Shown: in pieces, positions 10,501 through 23,959 of the stretch
Position numbering within the stretch: position 1 is the stretch's first letter
Layout of the letters: each line of letters opens with the position of its first letter
Assembly (NCBI GenBank): GCA_964007475.1
Contig: OZ023273.1
Span: 145,053,308-145,117,307 of the forward strand
Length of the DNA stretch: 64,000 nt
Reading direction: 5' to 3'
DNA from: Hybos culiciformis
Lineage: Eukaryota; Arthropoda; Insecta; Diptera; Hybotidae
The notes under the pieces: model-generated
Database searches by the model: none
What the model saw: only the letters and a program-made list of their open reading frames with translations
Told to the model about the DNA's origin: nothing
Translations under genes and position numbers: made by a program

Positions 10501-13500
10501 TTGATCTTCAAATCAAATTAAATAAAATAATGTATAATCTTCTTTAATGATAATATATTAATTTTTACTGTTTTGTGCGTGATAAAAAAAAAATCTAAAG
10601 GTCAAGAGAGATAGTCAGTTTAACAAAGTAGAACAAAGTGTGTATGTAGAAATTTTCCTAATTTTTCTTCTGTTTTTTTTTTTCCCTGAATTATTGTGTA
10701 TATGTTACATAATAATGTATATAGGTATGTACATATAAACAAACATTAAAGAAACTTTGTATAATAATTTTTTTTTTCTTCCTTTTCTCATTAAATGATA
10801 TGTTATGTATCTTAATTTTCTTTTGACCTTCTTTTTTAACTTAAACATAATAAATCTTTAACAGCAAGAAATCTTTTCGCATTAATGATTACATGTAGCA
10901 TAAGATTGGTACATAACACAATAAAAATACACTAAAAAAAAAAACATGTATATTTAGATTGCAGAAAGATAAACTATTTTTTTTAAATAATGAATAAAAA
11001 AAAAAGTTACTTTTGCTTTGCTGGGCCTGGCTTTGGGTGATTGAAACTTGTTAAGGGATTTTTATATAATAACTTCACAAAATTTTATAATTATCAAGGG
11101 TTTTATAATATTAACTACAAATTTTACTTTCCTAAACTTGAATCAAAAATATGTTAACGATGCCATTTATTTAGAAATCTAGAGTTGAATGGAATGAGAC
11201 TTATGATTTGAAGATATATTTTGGCTTTATGAATAAAATCGCTTAAAATTTTTAGTTGCACAATCAAGATTCATGAAATTAAAAATTTACCAAAAATAGT
11301 TACATGTCCTCAATAAATTTTTTTTCTGTGTTTCTAAATAACTAAGATTAATTTGAATTGTAACTTTTTTCGAATAAATTTATTAACAAATTTACCTCAT
11401 TCTTTAAAATTTTTCTGTACGAGAAATATTAATATGTATTAATCTAAAATTAGAGTAGTTCTTTAAGGAATAAATAATTTATTAAATTAAAGTAAAAATA
11501 GAAAAAAAAAATAATAATTATAAATAAAAGAAAAAACATGTATAAGTAACATGTACTACTCTACGTCAGGGTTCAATTAAATGTAAAGAATATTATGTAA
11601 CGAAAAATATTATAGAATTTCATAATTTTAATGAAGCTTAAAGCTATACATAAGATTTGATGTAGTCTAGGTTGTACAATTTCTGTATACATATTTATAT
11701 TCCATCTAGATATAAAAATTGTAAATGAAATATAAAAAATTACACTGTTTTGCTGAACATTTAATAAGTTTGTGTACAGAATGCAGGAAAATGAGCAACA
11801 TTTACACACTTGAAATTGAACTTTATTTTTTATTTTTTTTTTTGCATCGTAATGATAAATAAGTATCTCAACATAAATGTTATATAACATATACATGTGT
11901 ATCATTTTCCCTCCAAACTTTTCAAACTTTGTTGTTATTTTTTTTCCATTATCATATCGTATTTTATTTTTTTTTCATGTTTCCTAATTATGTATGGGAA
12001 TTATTGTTGAGATAATCCCAAGTGAATTTTTTTTTTTTTTCATTTTATAAACATAACACATGTAATAAAACCATTTTGAAATTTAAAGTTAAATTTTTTA
12101 TTATTTTTTTTTCAGCGGAAAAATGAAAATTTAAAATGTGAAAATTTATTTATGTATGAAGTATGTATGTTATAAAGATATGTATGTATATTCATTTTTT
12201 AAATATACTCATATTACATTGTGTATACATAATGGTATTAACTTCTGTTTGATGGATTGTGTGAATAAAAATCATATACATAGATGTAATTTTTCTGTAT
12301 ATTTGTAAATATATATATGAAAATAAATGTAGAAAAAGATATAATTTTAAATATATATGATACGATGAAAACTACAGTAAAATTGGATTGAGACAAAAGA
12401 TATGTATATTTAATTTAGTAAGTATAGAGTATTCTTAAACTGAAAATACATAAATTATGAATATAATCTCAATGTTGGAAAAATCCACTTTTTTATACGA
12501 GATATGTATAATATCATGTTTGTAAAATAAGTTGAATGTGTTTAGGAGAAGTTGGTAATTTCGGGTTTGCAGATGATTAACGCCATTGAATTCCACAACT
12601 TCCGTAAGTAATTATTTGTTAAAATTCTGAATTGTGTGTATAACCATCTGCGAAGAATATTAAAAAATAATGTGCTATTGTGTATTGCCACTGTTTGTAT
12701 AAAAAAAAAACGATGTCATTTATTGTAAAATGGAAACTGTAGCACCGCCGAATGATTTAAAATCTCTTTCGACTATAAAAAAGAATTCTACCACGAAACA
12801 AGGATTCCACTACAAAATATCAAAATAATGGCGTTGCAAATAATTTGCGTAATAGTACTGCTACTGTATATACCAGAATTTGTTGACTTTGTATCATTCA
12901 TTCTCAAAAGGTATCCTGTTGAAAATTTCTGTTTTACGTATGAATGTTTTTTATTGCGCTGTCATGAGCCAATAAAAGAAATATCTTATAAATTTGTTAC
13001 AAAAAAAAAAATTTAAACTATAAAATCACTGAAAACAAAACACATTTTTAAAAAATCTGTATAAGAACTTTATTTAATTTTGAAAATAATTAATTATACA
13101 TAATTCGTTTTATTAATAATAAATAATTAATTCATATGAAGAAAAATAATTTATAAGGATATTTTGAAACGGAAGGCAGTTACGGTTGAAGCTGACAACA
13201 AGACAAACCGACAGAGTGTCAAGTAGCTAGGACATCGAACCTGGATTCTCTATTTCTTTAATTTTTACGATTTCTCGGCCAGTTAGATGAAGCACTTTTG
13301 ACTAGTGTAGTTAGCAGAATCTGAGACAAATATACGTTTTTTTTCATCAGTGAAATAAAATTCTTTTAATCAAAAAAAAAAAAAATGTATGAAAATTTGC
13401 CCTTAAGTTCAAAATTTATTTTCAGATGATAGAATTACTTTTACTGCAGTTGTTATTTCTTTCAAAATATATGGAGCAAAGAATGGCACATACATATGAA

Positions 13501-16500
13501 TACGTTATTTTCATGACAAAATACAATTTGCGTATGAATCCTTTTAATTAAAAAGGATGTGAATTTGAATTACCTATGAATATATATTTAATGTATATAT
13601 ATATATAAGCAAACATGTATATACTAAACCAAATCTACAAAACATATGTATAGATTTTGTCAGCATAAATATGCGGCTTCAGGATTAAGATTTTAGTATT
13701 TTTTGTTGTTGTAATTTTTCTTTTAAAAATAAAAGAATTTTATTTTGAATACGTATACAAGAATGTTTATGAAAGAATTTCTTATTTTAATAAAAATATG
13801 TCTAGTAGAATAACGCTGTTTTCTTCTGTTTTTTTTTGATTTTTAGGCGGGAAAGAATTTTTTAATTAGTCACGTAATTTTTAAGTATTTTTCTTGAAAA
13901 AAAAATTCCAAAAAAAAAATTTTTATTTGATTTTAAAATTATATAAATTTTTAATAATGGATTTTTCTAAAAACATCTTATGAATACAATTTTTATTAAA
14001 AAAAAAAAGGGTTAGCACATATACTATACTATGTAGATTTATTCAAAAATATTATTGTCTGATATTAAATTCCAAGAAAAAAGTATTAAAAATTTTCTAA
14101 TTACAATTAAAACTAATAATACCAATATTGTAGAATGATAGCTATAGTTGTATATGCATATAATAGGTCAGAGGTGATAAAGTATGAGATGTCACATTGA
14201 AAACTAAAATTTATCATTTTCTATCAAGGACAATGCAACATCTCATACTTTAGCATCTTGATTTATTATTCTATCCAAGCAATTGTATAACTGAAATATC
14301 TTGTATTAACTATTAGAAATATAAAAAAATCCATTTAACTCGATTTACTGGATCGAAGTGACAAGAAATTTTTATATAGAAATATGTACATAAAAAAGCT
14401 TGTCAAAAGGTTAAAAAATAATTGAAAGTGACAAATCTGTGGAAATAGAACGTATCAAATCAAACGATAATTACACCGAATCCCAAATCCAGTTAAATTT
14501 GTAATACTAGAACTTATAAATTCATTAAAATTAAAATTTTGACGATTTTATACTACAGCTATTTAAGCTCCTAGCGAATAGTGTACATTTTTCTTTATAA
14601 GTTATTTTATTATCAAAGTTTTTGTGAACCCTAAGATGAAAAATGGAAAAATGAATAACTTTATATGAATGAAATATGAAAATGAATGAAGTTAAATACA
14701 AAAATTTTTATAATATAAAAACACGTGATCAATCAAAATATGTATCTGACTATTTTTAGAAATTTTCTTCCAAAGAAGAACAATATCTATTCACAAATAA
14801 GGACAACAAGGACGTGATTTCCTGGAAGAAAGAATTGATTTTTTTTTAATAAAATGATGCATCATTGTTGTTATTATATAAAAATAAACATACGTACATA
14901 TATCTATGTATGTAAATAAATTTATATTGAATTTTGTTGGTTATATATTAAATTCGTAGATTTATACGAGACATCCTGTTATCATAATGCGAACACAGTT
15001 TTAAATAATATTAAAAAATAATGTAATATTATGCATATTAATAGAAAATATTGAAATTATTGGAAAATATTTATTTTGCAAAAAAAATTTTTTTTTTATT
15101 ATTTATAAATTTCAATTATTTTAAGAAGAAGATAAATAATTTGTTTTTTAGTCAAATTTGCGTGGAAAATTGAATTTCATATGAATTATCATCCTTCCAA
15201 AATCCCGCATATTTCTGGGGTAATAATGAGATTTAATTTCAATAATAAAATAACTGGTTGTTAAATTTTTTTAAAGTGGTTGTAAAGTTTTGTAGATAAA
15301 ATTCCTGTGAAAAACTTTTATTATTTATTATGGCACCCTTAAAAGACGAATCGTTTGAATGGTTCACTTTTCACTGCAACAAAAAATAATATAACTTTAA
15401 AAAGTTTGTCTTTATACAAGTATTTTCATTTACAAATCTCGCGTGCGGAAGTATATTAATTTGCAATGAAAAAGATTAACAAAAAAAAAAATTAACTTTT
15501 CTTTTTTTGATCTTATCTATCAAATTTTTCAGGTAGATACTCTTCAAATTTCATTTCATGTAATATAACATAATAAATAATATTTTTTCTATTCTTTTTA
15601 TTTTATTTTACTTTTTTTTTTTTTATTTTACGGTTGACATATCACCGAGAAAATGAACGTAAAATTTTTAACATTATTGTTAAAAATTCTATACAAAATT
15701 TTTCTTTTTTTTTTACCTTGTCTTCTAAAAAAAAAGAAAAAAAGGAAATCTTTTTATAAATGTTGTAACAATAACACACCCAACCAGACAACGTATTATA
15801 TTAAAATTTCAGGTTACAATACCGACAATACCTACGTATCACAAACATATGCCATATATGCTCTGTAATGAGATATTGTGTTCAATTTAAAGATAGTAAC
15901 TATTATATACAAGTGTTTAATATGCTGAAACTTTTTGTATTCGATTTAATTCAACGAATTGAACTTTACAATATCCAAATAATAAATAAAATAAATGAAC
16001 AATTTTGCTCACGTAAACAAAATTAGAGCATAGTTAAAAATATGTGTTGTATTTAATTGCTTATCAATCGAGCAAGAATTGAAGGAAAATTGATCCTCTT
16101 TGTCGAAATTGATATAGAGTTAACGGAGTTCGTTGAGGTAAGTCATATTTTTCATATTTTTTTCTTTTTGTCAAAATTTTATAAGCTTTTGTAAATTTTT
16201 ATATTTTTTTCATTTAGAGAGTATCTTTTTGTAAATTTTGTGTTCAGAAAGTTTTTCTAAATGGGAAAAACTTAAATTTAGGAAAGAAATATACAAAATT
16301 TTGGACAAAAAATAAAAGTATATAAAACCCTGTAGCCAGAACTTCGGTCACTGTAGAATGTACATAAAGACAAATTTAATTTGTTATTTAATTATATCTT
16401 TTGGCTTTTAGTAACAAAAAACTAAATTTTGAATAATATTTGATTGATTTTTTACAAATTCAAGACAGAGTGGTAGTATGTTTCCAGTAGAATAAATAGT

Positions 16501-19500
16501 TTTTTTTATTAATATTTGTTGTATCTGTAAAGGTTCATACTGTCAGATAAAATAAATATTTAAACAGATAATTATACAATTTATTTTTTTATTTGATATC
16601 TAAAATTTAATGTTATTTCAATAAAAAAAATCAATAAAATACAAAAATACAGATGTCCTTCCTTAGTTATATTAACCAATACTTAATTCAAATAATATTC
16701 CAATAAAACAAAATATAATGTTGTATTGTGGAGAAATTGATTGAACCCATTTAATTAATGCGTTTTTTTTTTTACACAACTGTCATTGAATATAGCGCTA
16801 AAGATCTACATAATAGAAATGAAAATGTTTTATATGCATGAAAATTTTAGTACATTTATTTTCCACTTTTTGATGGGAAAACAAAAAAAATCATGTGAAA
16901 ATGTTTATAAATTCATCACTCACGCATATTTGTGTGAAACGTGTTTCTCAAAATTTTAAGATGTTATTTTGTGGTTAACTGATTTTTTTTTTTTTTTGCT
17001 TCTTATTTATTTTGATGATACATGAAATAGGTTGGATTATAAAAGTAGCTTATAAAAAAATTATTATGTTGAAAATAGAACAAAAAAAAAAAAAATAAAT
17101 AAAAATAAAATACGCAATGTGAAAAATTTTAGAATTTTTTTCTGCAAATTTTTCGATTTAAAAGAAGTATTCTTTTAAATAATTTTTAAGAGTTTTCTTC
17201 TTAATGTATATGTAAGATGTAGTTTTTTTTTTCCATATCCATAGAAACAAATTTATATAGATATATAAATATGATGTATAATGAAAGTATAGGCTCTGAA
17301 AATAAGTTTAATCATCAATTAAATTTCCTAGAAATAAAACTTTTGAAAATTATTTCCTAGAAGGTTCAGATTTCAATTGATTTCAGAAAGATACAATGTG
17401 TATAACTAAAAACCTTAAAAACCTTAATGATCAATTATTTTTTTATCATTAAAAATAAAACTACATAAATGACATTATATAGGTGTGCCTATAATGAGAA
17501 ATTATATTTTGAATTATATGGATTGATCAGCTGTCTGACCGAAAGTGGTTGTGATTTTCTGAATATATTTTTAAAGGTTTTTTTTTTTATTTTAATTTTT
17601 TTTTATCTTTTTTAACCTCAAGTACTTATTTAAAAAAAAAATAATAAAATAAAAATTTATTAAATAAATTTTATGCGCTCTTTATTCCGACAACAACGAC
17701 AAAAAAGCGAAAGTAAAATGTCAATTTAAATATTTCCTATTTTCATTTTTTAAAGGAAATACGTGAAATATTTTCTTTTTTTTTCGGTGTTTTCTTCTTT
17801 CTTTTTTTTTTTGTTACACAAAAATTGTTATTTTCTGCTACAAGTAAATTTCTTTTCTTTTGTAATAATGATAAATTAGATTGTTATGAATTTTTAGCGA
17901 ATTTTATACATATATTTTTTGCTAAGTAGCATAATTTAATTTTTTTTTTGTTTTGTTGTTTTATTTTTTTTTGTATATACATATATTTGTAGGTTCAAAA
18001 TATAAAGCGTACAAATTCAAGAATAGATATGAAGAATTGAATCTTGTATGAAAATGTTAAAGTGAAAGTATGAGGATTCCAAATAAGATCTGTTAAAATA
18101 ACTATATAAAGCTTAATACCGTATATGAAAGATTATCAGATTTATTTTTTAATTGTTTGATTGAGTTGAAATGATTTAGTTTCAGATCTTAATTGGATAT
18201 CAATTAAAAAAGTTGTAATAAGGTTTAATTGTTTTCTTATATAAGAATATGAAGTATATAAGTATGTGAAGAATGTGAAGTAATTGACAGTGAACTATGC
18301 CTTGTTGTTCTTCTGGTTGGCTGGAGAGCTTGTGAATTCGGCTAGTTCTTGATTTAATTTCATATATTTATATTAAATATACATTTAATTCGTTGTCCTT
18401 AAGATACCCTTGAAGAAATAAAATTTTATATGCATAAAATTTAATCTTTTCCATTTATTCTTAAAGCATTAATAATTAATTGAGAAATATCAGAATTATA
18501 CAAATTTACTTCTTTGCTTATACTCTTTAGTTAATTTTTAATTAGTTTCAATGATAAAAGAAAATAATTTTTAATATTTTTTTTGGTTCTTTTTACAGGT
18601 ATAAGTAATATTATATTCTATACGAATAAGAAAATGTAAATTATGTATGTTTTGAATGAACTTTAATTATGACAGGTCAAAAAAGAATTTGGTTTTTTTA
18701 GATTGCTGTTTAGATTTTTTGTAGTGTCAAAGTTACACTTTTATTGTTGGATTTTTGCTAGATTCAAAAAATATATTTTTTTCAAGCAAGAGTAAGAGAT
18801 CTAAAAAAATGGCTTGACATTTTGGCTCCTAAATTTCCTCAGTTGTTCTTTATACTAACATCTAAATACAATGAAAGTTACGAAAAAACTCGGTTCTACT
18901 GAAATCAATAATTGTTATTTTCAAATAAAATTTTAATTACTTGATTGTACAATTTTAAGTGTCTGACATGTTCAATTGTATATCGTTGAAAGATCTAGGA
19001 ATATTGTTTTAACATAAAAAAAGACTTAATACATCATTAACATTACAAAGTTTAAGTATTAAGAAAAATTTAAGAATAAAGGTTGAATAGAATTGTATGT
19101 TTCAATATTTAATAAATTATTTTTGTTTGCAAATGAAAGAAAGAAAAATTAACCTTTTTAGTAACTAAACACTTTTTTTTTTAAATATATCTTGAAAATA
19201 AATTTTAATAGAGTCATTTTTACAGAATAGTTTCCAAATTTTCATAAACTTTATTACAATGAGTATTTCTAGAAGATATTTTAAGTGTGGATAATTTAAT
19301 GGGACAATATTCTTATTTTTTATTTATTTTTTTCTAGATTAAATAATTTATGCTTCAAGATTTTCTTTATCATAAATATAAATTAAATTTTTTGTTTTTT
19401 AGTTAATTAAAATAATAATGAGGGGAGTCAATTTTCCACTTAAGGGTATATTTAATCATAACAGCTATGTAATTAACAATGAAACGAGACCATCAATTAG

Positions 19501-22500
19501 AGGTTAAGAATTATGAAATACGAAGAAAATTTTTACATGAAAAATTTTTGTCTTGAGCATATGGTTTTTAAATGAGCATTATATCTTATTACAAATTATT
19601 AAAATATATGTACAAGATAGTTTAGTTTTTTTTTTGCTTCTAGGTTTATTATTAATAATTTGATAGCTAATTCTTAATGTAATTCTTAATTTCGTTAATA
19701 ATTTTAACGCTGAATACAAATTTTTAATACTTAATGACAAATTAAATCATGATGATCAGCAACATTTTTATTGTTTGTACACTAATAATATAAATTTATC
19801 TGAAAGTACGCGGTACCATCGAATTGTTTAACCGAACAAGAAGATTTTTTAAAAATTAAAATTTGTATAGATGATAAAGTTTTACTTGTACTTCAATGTT
19901 GTAATTTGAAGTATGAACAATCTTAATATTTTACTGTTACTCTTACAGAAAATGTTTTTCTGTAAAGTATTGCATAATTATTATAATAGTATACAGGTCC
20001 TTGAAATTATGTATTAATGTTGTGTGCAGAATGGTATACCTTTTCTATACAGATACCTTTTCTATACAGATACATAAATTAAAATTACATAAATATTAAA
20101 TTATTTTTGTTGTATACTTTTTATACTTATCATCAGCCCAAAAATATGATAAAATCAATGAGACGAAATAAGTAGTCGAATAATAATATAATTCAGATGA
20201 TTAATTTAGAATGATTCTGTGATTTTTATTCAGGAAAAAATATTTTGAAATAAATATTTCCATGGAAATCGAATAAGAAAATTACCTTCTTTTTTTTTAA
20301 TTAATTTTCTTTCTAAGAAAATTATATACGTATATAAATTAATTTGTAACATCAACATATTAAAAAAAAAAAAAACTTTAATTTGGCAACTACTAATATG
20401 CTATCTGCACTTAAATTTAAATGCTAATTCTAAGGTCGCCTATGCTAGTTCTTAGGTTAGTTTTAAGGTTCAAGTTCAGGTACTACGAAAGTAATGGAAA
20501 TCTAGCACTTAATGACGTTGAGTTGAAAGAAATTTTATTATTAAAGGAATTTTGAGCTTTTTTAAATAAGGTTTTAGCCTTTTAAAGTAAAAGCATAATA
20601 ATTATATTTTACATCCAAGAATCCTTAATCAATGGTTATCAATGCTATATATAAAAAATTATACTTTGTATAGATGTAGATAGTTTTTACTTTGTATACA
20701 ATAGATATAGTATAGATAGTTTTTAGAATTTAAAGTTTTTTTTGGTATAATAGAGGTATTCGTAATTTATATTTAATATTTAAGTTTTCCTAAAATTCAT
20801 AAAATGTTTACACTATTTGGTATTTATACGAATTTAAAAATAATTTTTTACTTACTAGAAATATACAGCAAATACCAAAAGTATGACTTATTATAAAATT
20901 TTCAGTTGTATTCAAATATATTAAAAACAATAAATCTGTTGTAATTTTTAAAAACAATATTATCCCTGTACGATTCAATAGTCCAACTCTGAAAAGGCAC
21001 AAACAAAAAACAAATAAATATAAATTTATTATCAAAATGAAATTTTGAAATTCATATATATAAAATGTGTTGTGCATAAGTATTTTAAATCTTTTGTTTT
21101 CCACATATAACATTTCCAGTTAAATGAACATTGGATAAAATTTATTTTTGTGTAAATAACTTCTTATAAATACTTAGTTTTAAATTAAAAAAAAAAAAAA
21201 ATCCAAAAAATTATAGGTCGGAGGCACAAAATATTGAGTCGAAGTCATTTTTTACTCGAATTTGTTTTATGTAGAAATTTTCTGAAGCCTAAATTATTTA
21301 GATTTTAAATTTGGAATAAGCATACATTGTAGAAATATTGAATAAAATTTTTACACATTATATTTCAGATCCCCTTCTATTTTATATTTATTTATTCAAT
21401 TTAACTTAAATTTAGAATCTATTCTAAAATAATAATAATAATAATAATATTGTTATTATGCTAACTAATAATATTATGCTGGTTGATAAGATAATTGATT
21501 TACCATATATAGGTATACTTATTACATTTACCTTTTCCATATCGATGCATTGTATTTATCATGTTTCTTTAATAACCATAATAATTTTTTCATTAATGTT
21601 AAAAATAATAATAAAAATAGTCCAATGAATAAAATTTCAATTATACAGTATAGTATAAAACCAGAATTTGGATATTCTAACCACCAAGATAATGGCCATT
21701 TACCAATTATACTATAAATTAATGGTGATGAAATTGCAAATAATATTGGTAACAGCCAACTTATGCCAATAGCACCACGTATACCACCAGTAGTTGATGA
21801 TGTTGATATAAATTTATTTTGTTGCTGAAATTTTCCGATATTTTTTCTACCCATAATTTCTGAATTTTTGGCAGCTGTGATAGCGATTATTTGTAATTTT
21901 TTTGGCACAAATTCAGATTGAATAACCAGTGGAATTGCAACTAATGTTGACAGACCCAATAACATTAGAGATGCTAATGTTGAACTAACTATGCTATGCC
22001 AATCCTGAAATTAAAAAATTTAATAAAAAGCCATTAAACAACGAATATAATATATGTAAACATTAAGATAAAATTAACCTATAATGTATTGTAATGTATA
22101 CGACGTATATATTTATATAATTGCAAGGAAATATTTAAAAAAAAAATTATATTTTATGTATATTTTATAAAGACTGAACAATTAATAGTGAATGATATAG
22201 TTTTATTGTATATATATTTGCGTATTGTAAATTTATTGTTTATTTATATATTTTGGATTTTTTTTGTCTACTTCAAAATATTTAGATATTTTTTAAGTCA
22301 AATTATTGTTCAGTCATATGTAATAGTTCTGTGCAGATTGAAGTTTCTGCTGAGAATGATAATGAAAACGATCCATAGTACCCAAATAAAGTTTTGATTA
22401 AAATCAGAGTCAGAGGAATATCTCGCCGTAAATTTTTTTATACATACGACGAATCTTATTTATTTAATTTATTTTTATTTTCTATTCCCACTAAGGATAT

Positions 22501-23928
22501 TTTATTATGCAATAAAATTTTTAATATAAAACGAAAGTTCAATAAAATTTTTTTTTTCATCAGAAAAAAATATATAATTGGTTTTTCTTCTTTTTTTTTT
22601 TTAATTATTAAATCAACAATTTTTTGCAGTAACTTTAATTTACATATAAATGACGGAAATGTAAAAAAAAAAAAAATGCATAAATGCAATAAAAAAAGTT
22701 TTTTTTATTTCTTATATTTATTTCATTTTTCCGGTTTGCAGAAGATAATTCGTAAATGATGTTTTTTTTGTTTTTTTTTTGTTGTAATAAATAAGTACAA
22801 ATTTGTCAAAGTACATTGTATTGCAATTATGTGGCATCAGTTAAGGCATTGTAATAAAACATTTTAATTTGAAATTAAAATTATTGAATTAATTTTCTTT
22901 TTACTATAATGAAATATAAGATTACAATTTATTGATTTGTTAAAATTATTCTAACACCGGCAAATATTAGAAAGACTTGGACTTGAAATTTAGGATCAAG
23001 CTTCATTACGTCTTTCCGATCGAAGACGAATTTTATTGCGTTTAATAATAATCTTAAAGCAAAAATATAACTTATCGATTTCAAGATATTATTTGAATTG
23101 AATTAAATTTTTTATGTGAACTGAACCTTAAGCATTTTTCTGGATAAATATAATTAAAATGGAATTATTTTTCATAAATAAAAAAAAATTAATTATTATA
23201 TTGAGGAATTAATAAACAATTTCATTAATTATTCATTGAAATTTCATATATATAAAAAATATTTTTCATGTTTGAAATAAATAATAAAAAAAAAAAGTGC
23301 ATTGAATTATTATTTTTTTAAATAATGTTAAAAAAAAATTCATATAGGAATATTGCACATAAATCTTATACACACAGACACAATAATATGAATAATGTCG
23401 ATATATTTTTAAAATCCTTAGGTATTTAAATAAGTTTTTCACAATATTTGTTTATCTGTATCACATGTGTAGATATGTACAATTAACAACGATATAAATT
23501 AAGCATAGAATAAGCGAAGTTTGGAGTTTTAAAATCCCGCTACAAATATCTAACTTTTTTATCGCAGAGTTCTAGCCAATGTTGTTGAAAATTTTTGATG
23601 AGGCAATTTAAAAAAGAGTATACCAGAATAATTAAACCAATTTCTATATTTTGAAAAAATCTTCGTGGATAGTTAGTTAAAATTCGAATATTATGCATGT
23701 ATATAATTAAATCGCTCTTGTTGTTTGTCTTTTTTTTTTTAATTATTAATTATAGTAATTTTGAATAAAATATGTGATAAAAAATAAAAATATAAAAAAT
23801 ATAAAAAAATGGTGTAAATAAAACAAATTTGTTATCACAATTATACTTTATATGGATGTTCGATAAATGAAAGGATGAAGCAATGGAATTCATTAATTTC
23901 TGAAAAAATGTTAAATTAAAATATATAT

Positions 23929-23959
<31 letters not shown>

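Larger units (their letters stand above)
7916..20855 (-). other. Large receptor intron (TM7 intron), 12.9 kb
   Basis: Bounded by CTA|GTAAGT and CCTTTTTCAG. It contains a hAT element (8298-8940), a weak hairpin at about 9490-9565, overlapping small ORFs (12730-13016), a miRNA-like hairpin (14161-14268), a small ORF (15653-15868) and a strong plus-strand donor at about 16139. The remainder is A+T-rich with no supported gene. Confidence 0.8.

Noticed and set aside
12545..12610. Small exon-like segment TTTGCAG / CTTCC|GTAAGT on the plus strand
   Set aside because: Only about 30 codable bases with stops around them and no partner exon. The receptor is already in phase without it.
13170..13330. 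Minus-strand GGTTCGATGTCC and TGGCCGAG, like tRNA B and A boxes
   Set aside because: The T-arm does not pair and the B-box spacing is off by one. No cloverleaf, so neither a tRNA nor a convincing SINE head.
18300..18360. Minus-strand peptide NQELAEFTSSPANQKNN
   Set aside because: Short, ends in a stop, with no splice sites that would join it to receptor exons in phase.
22394..22759. 121-codon plus-strand frame, one of the longest small frames
   Set aside because: Phe/Lys/Ile-rich product from homopolymer runs, no promoter or splice context, and an equally open antisense frame. Typical of A+T-rich noise.
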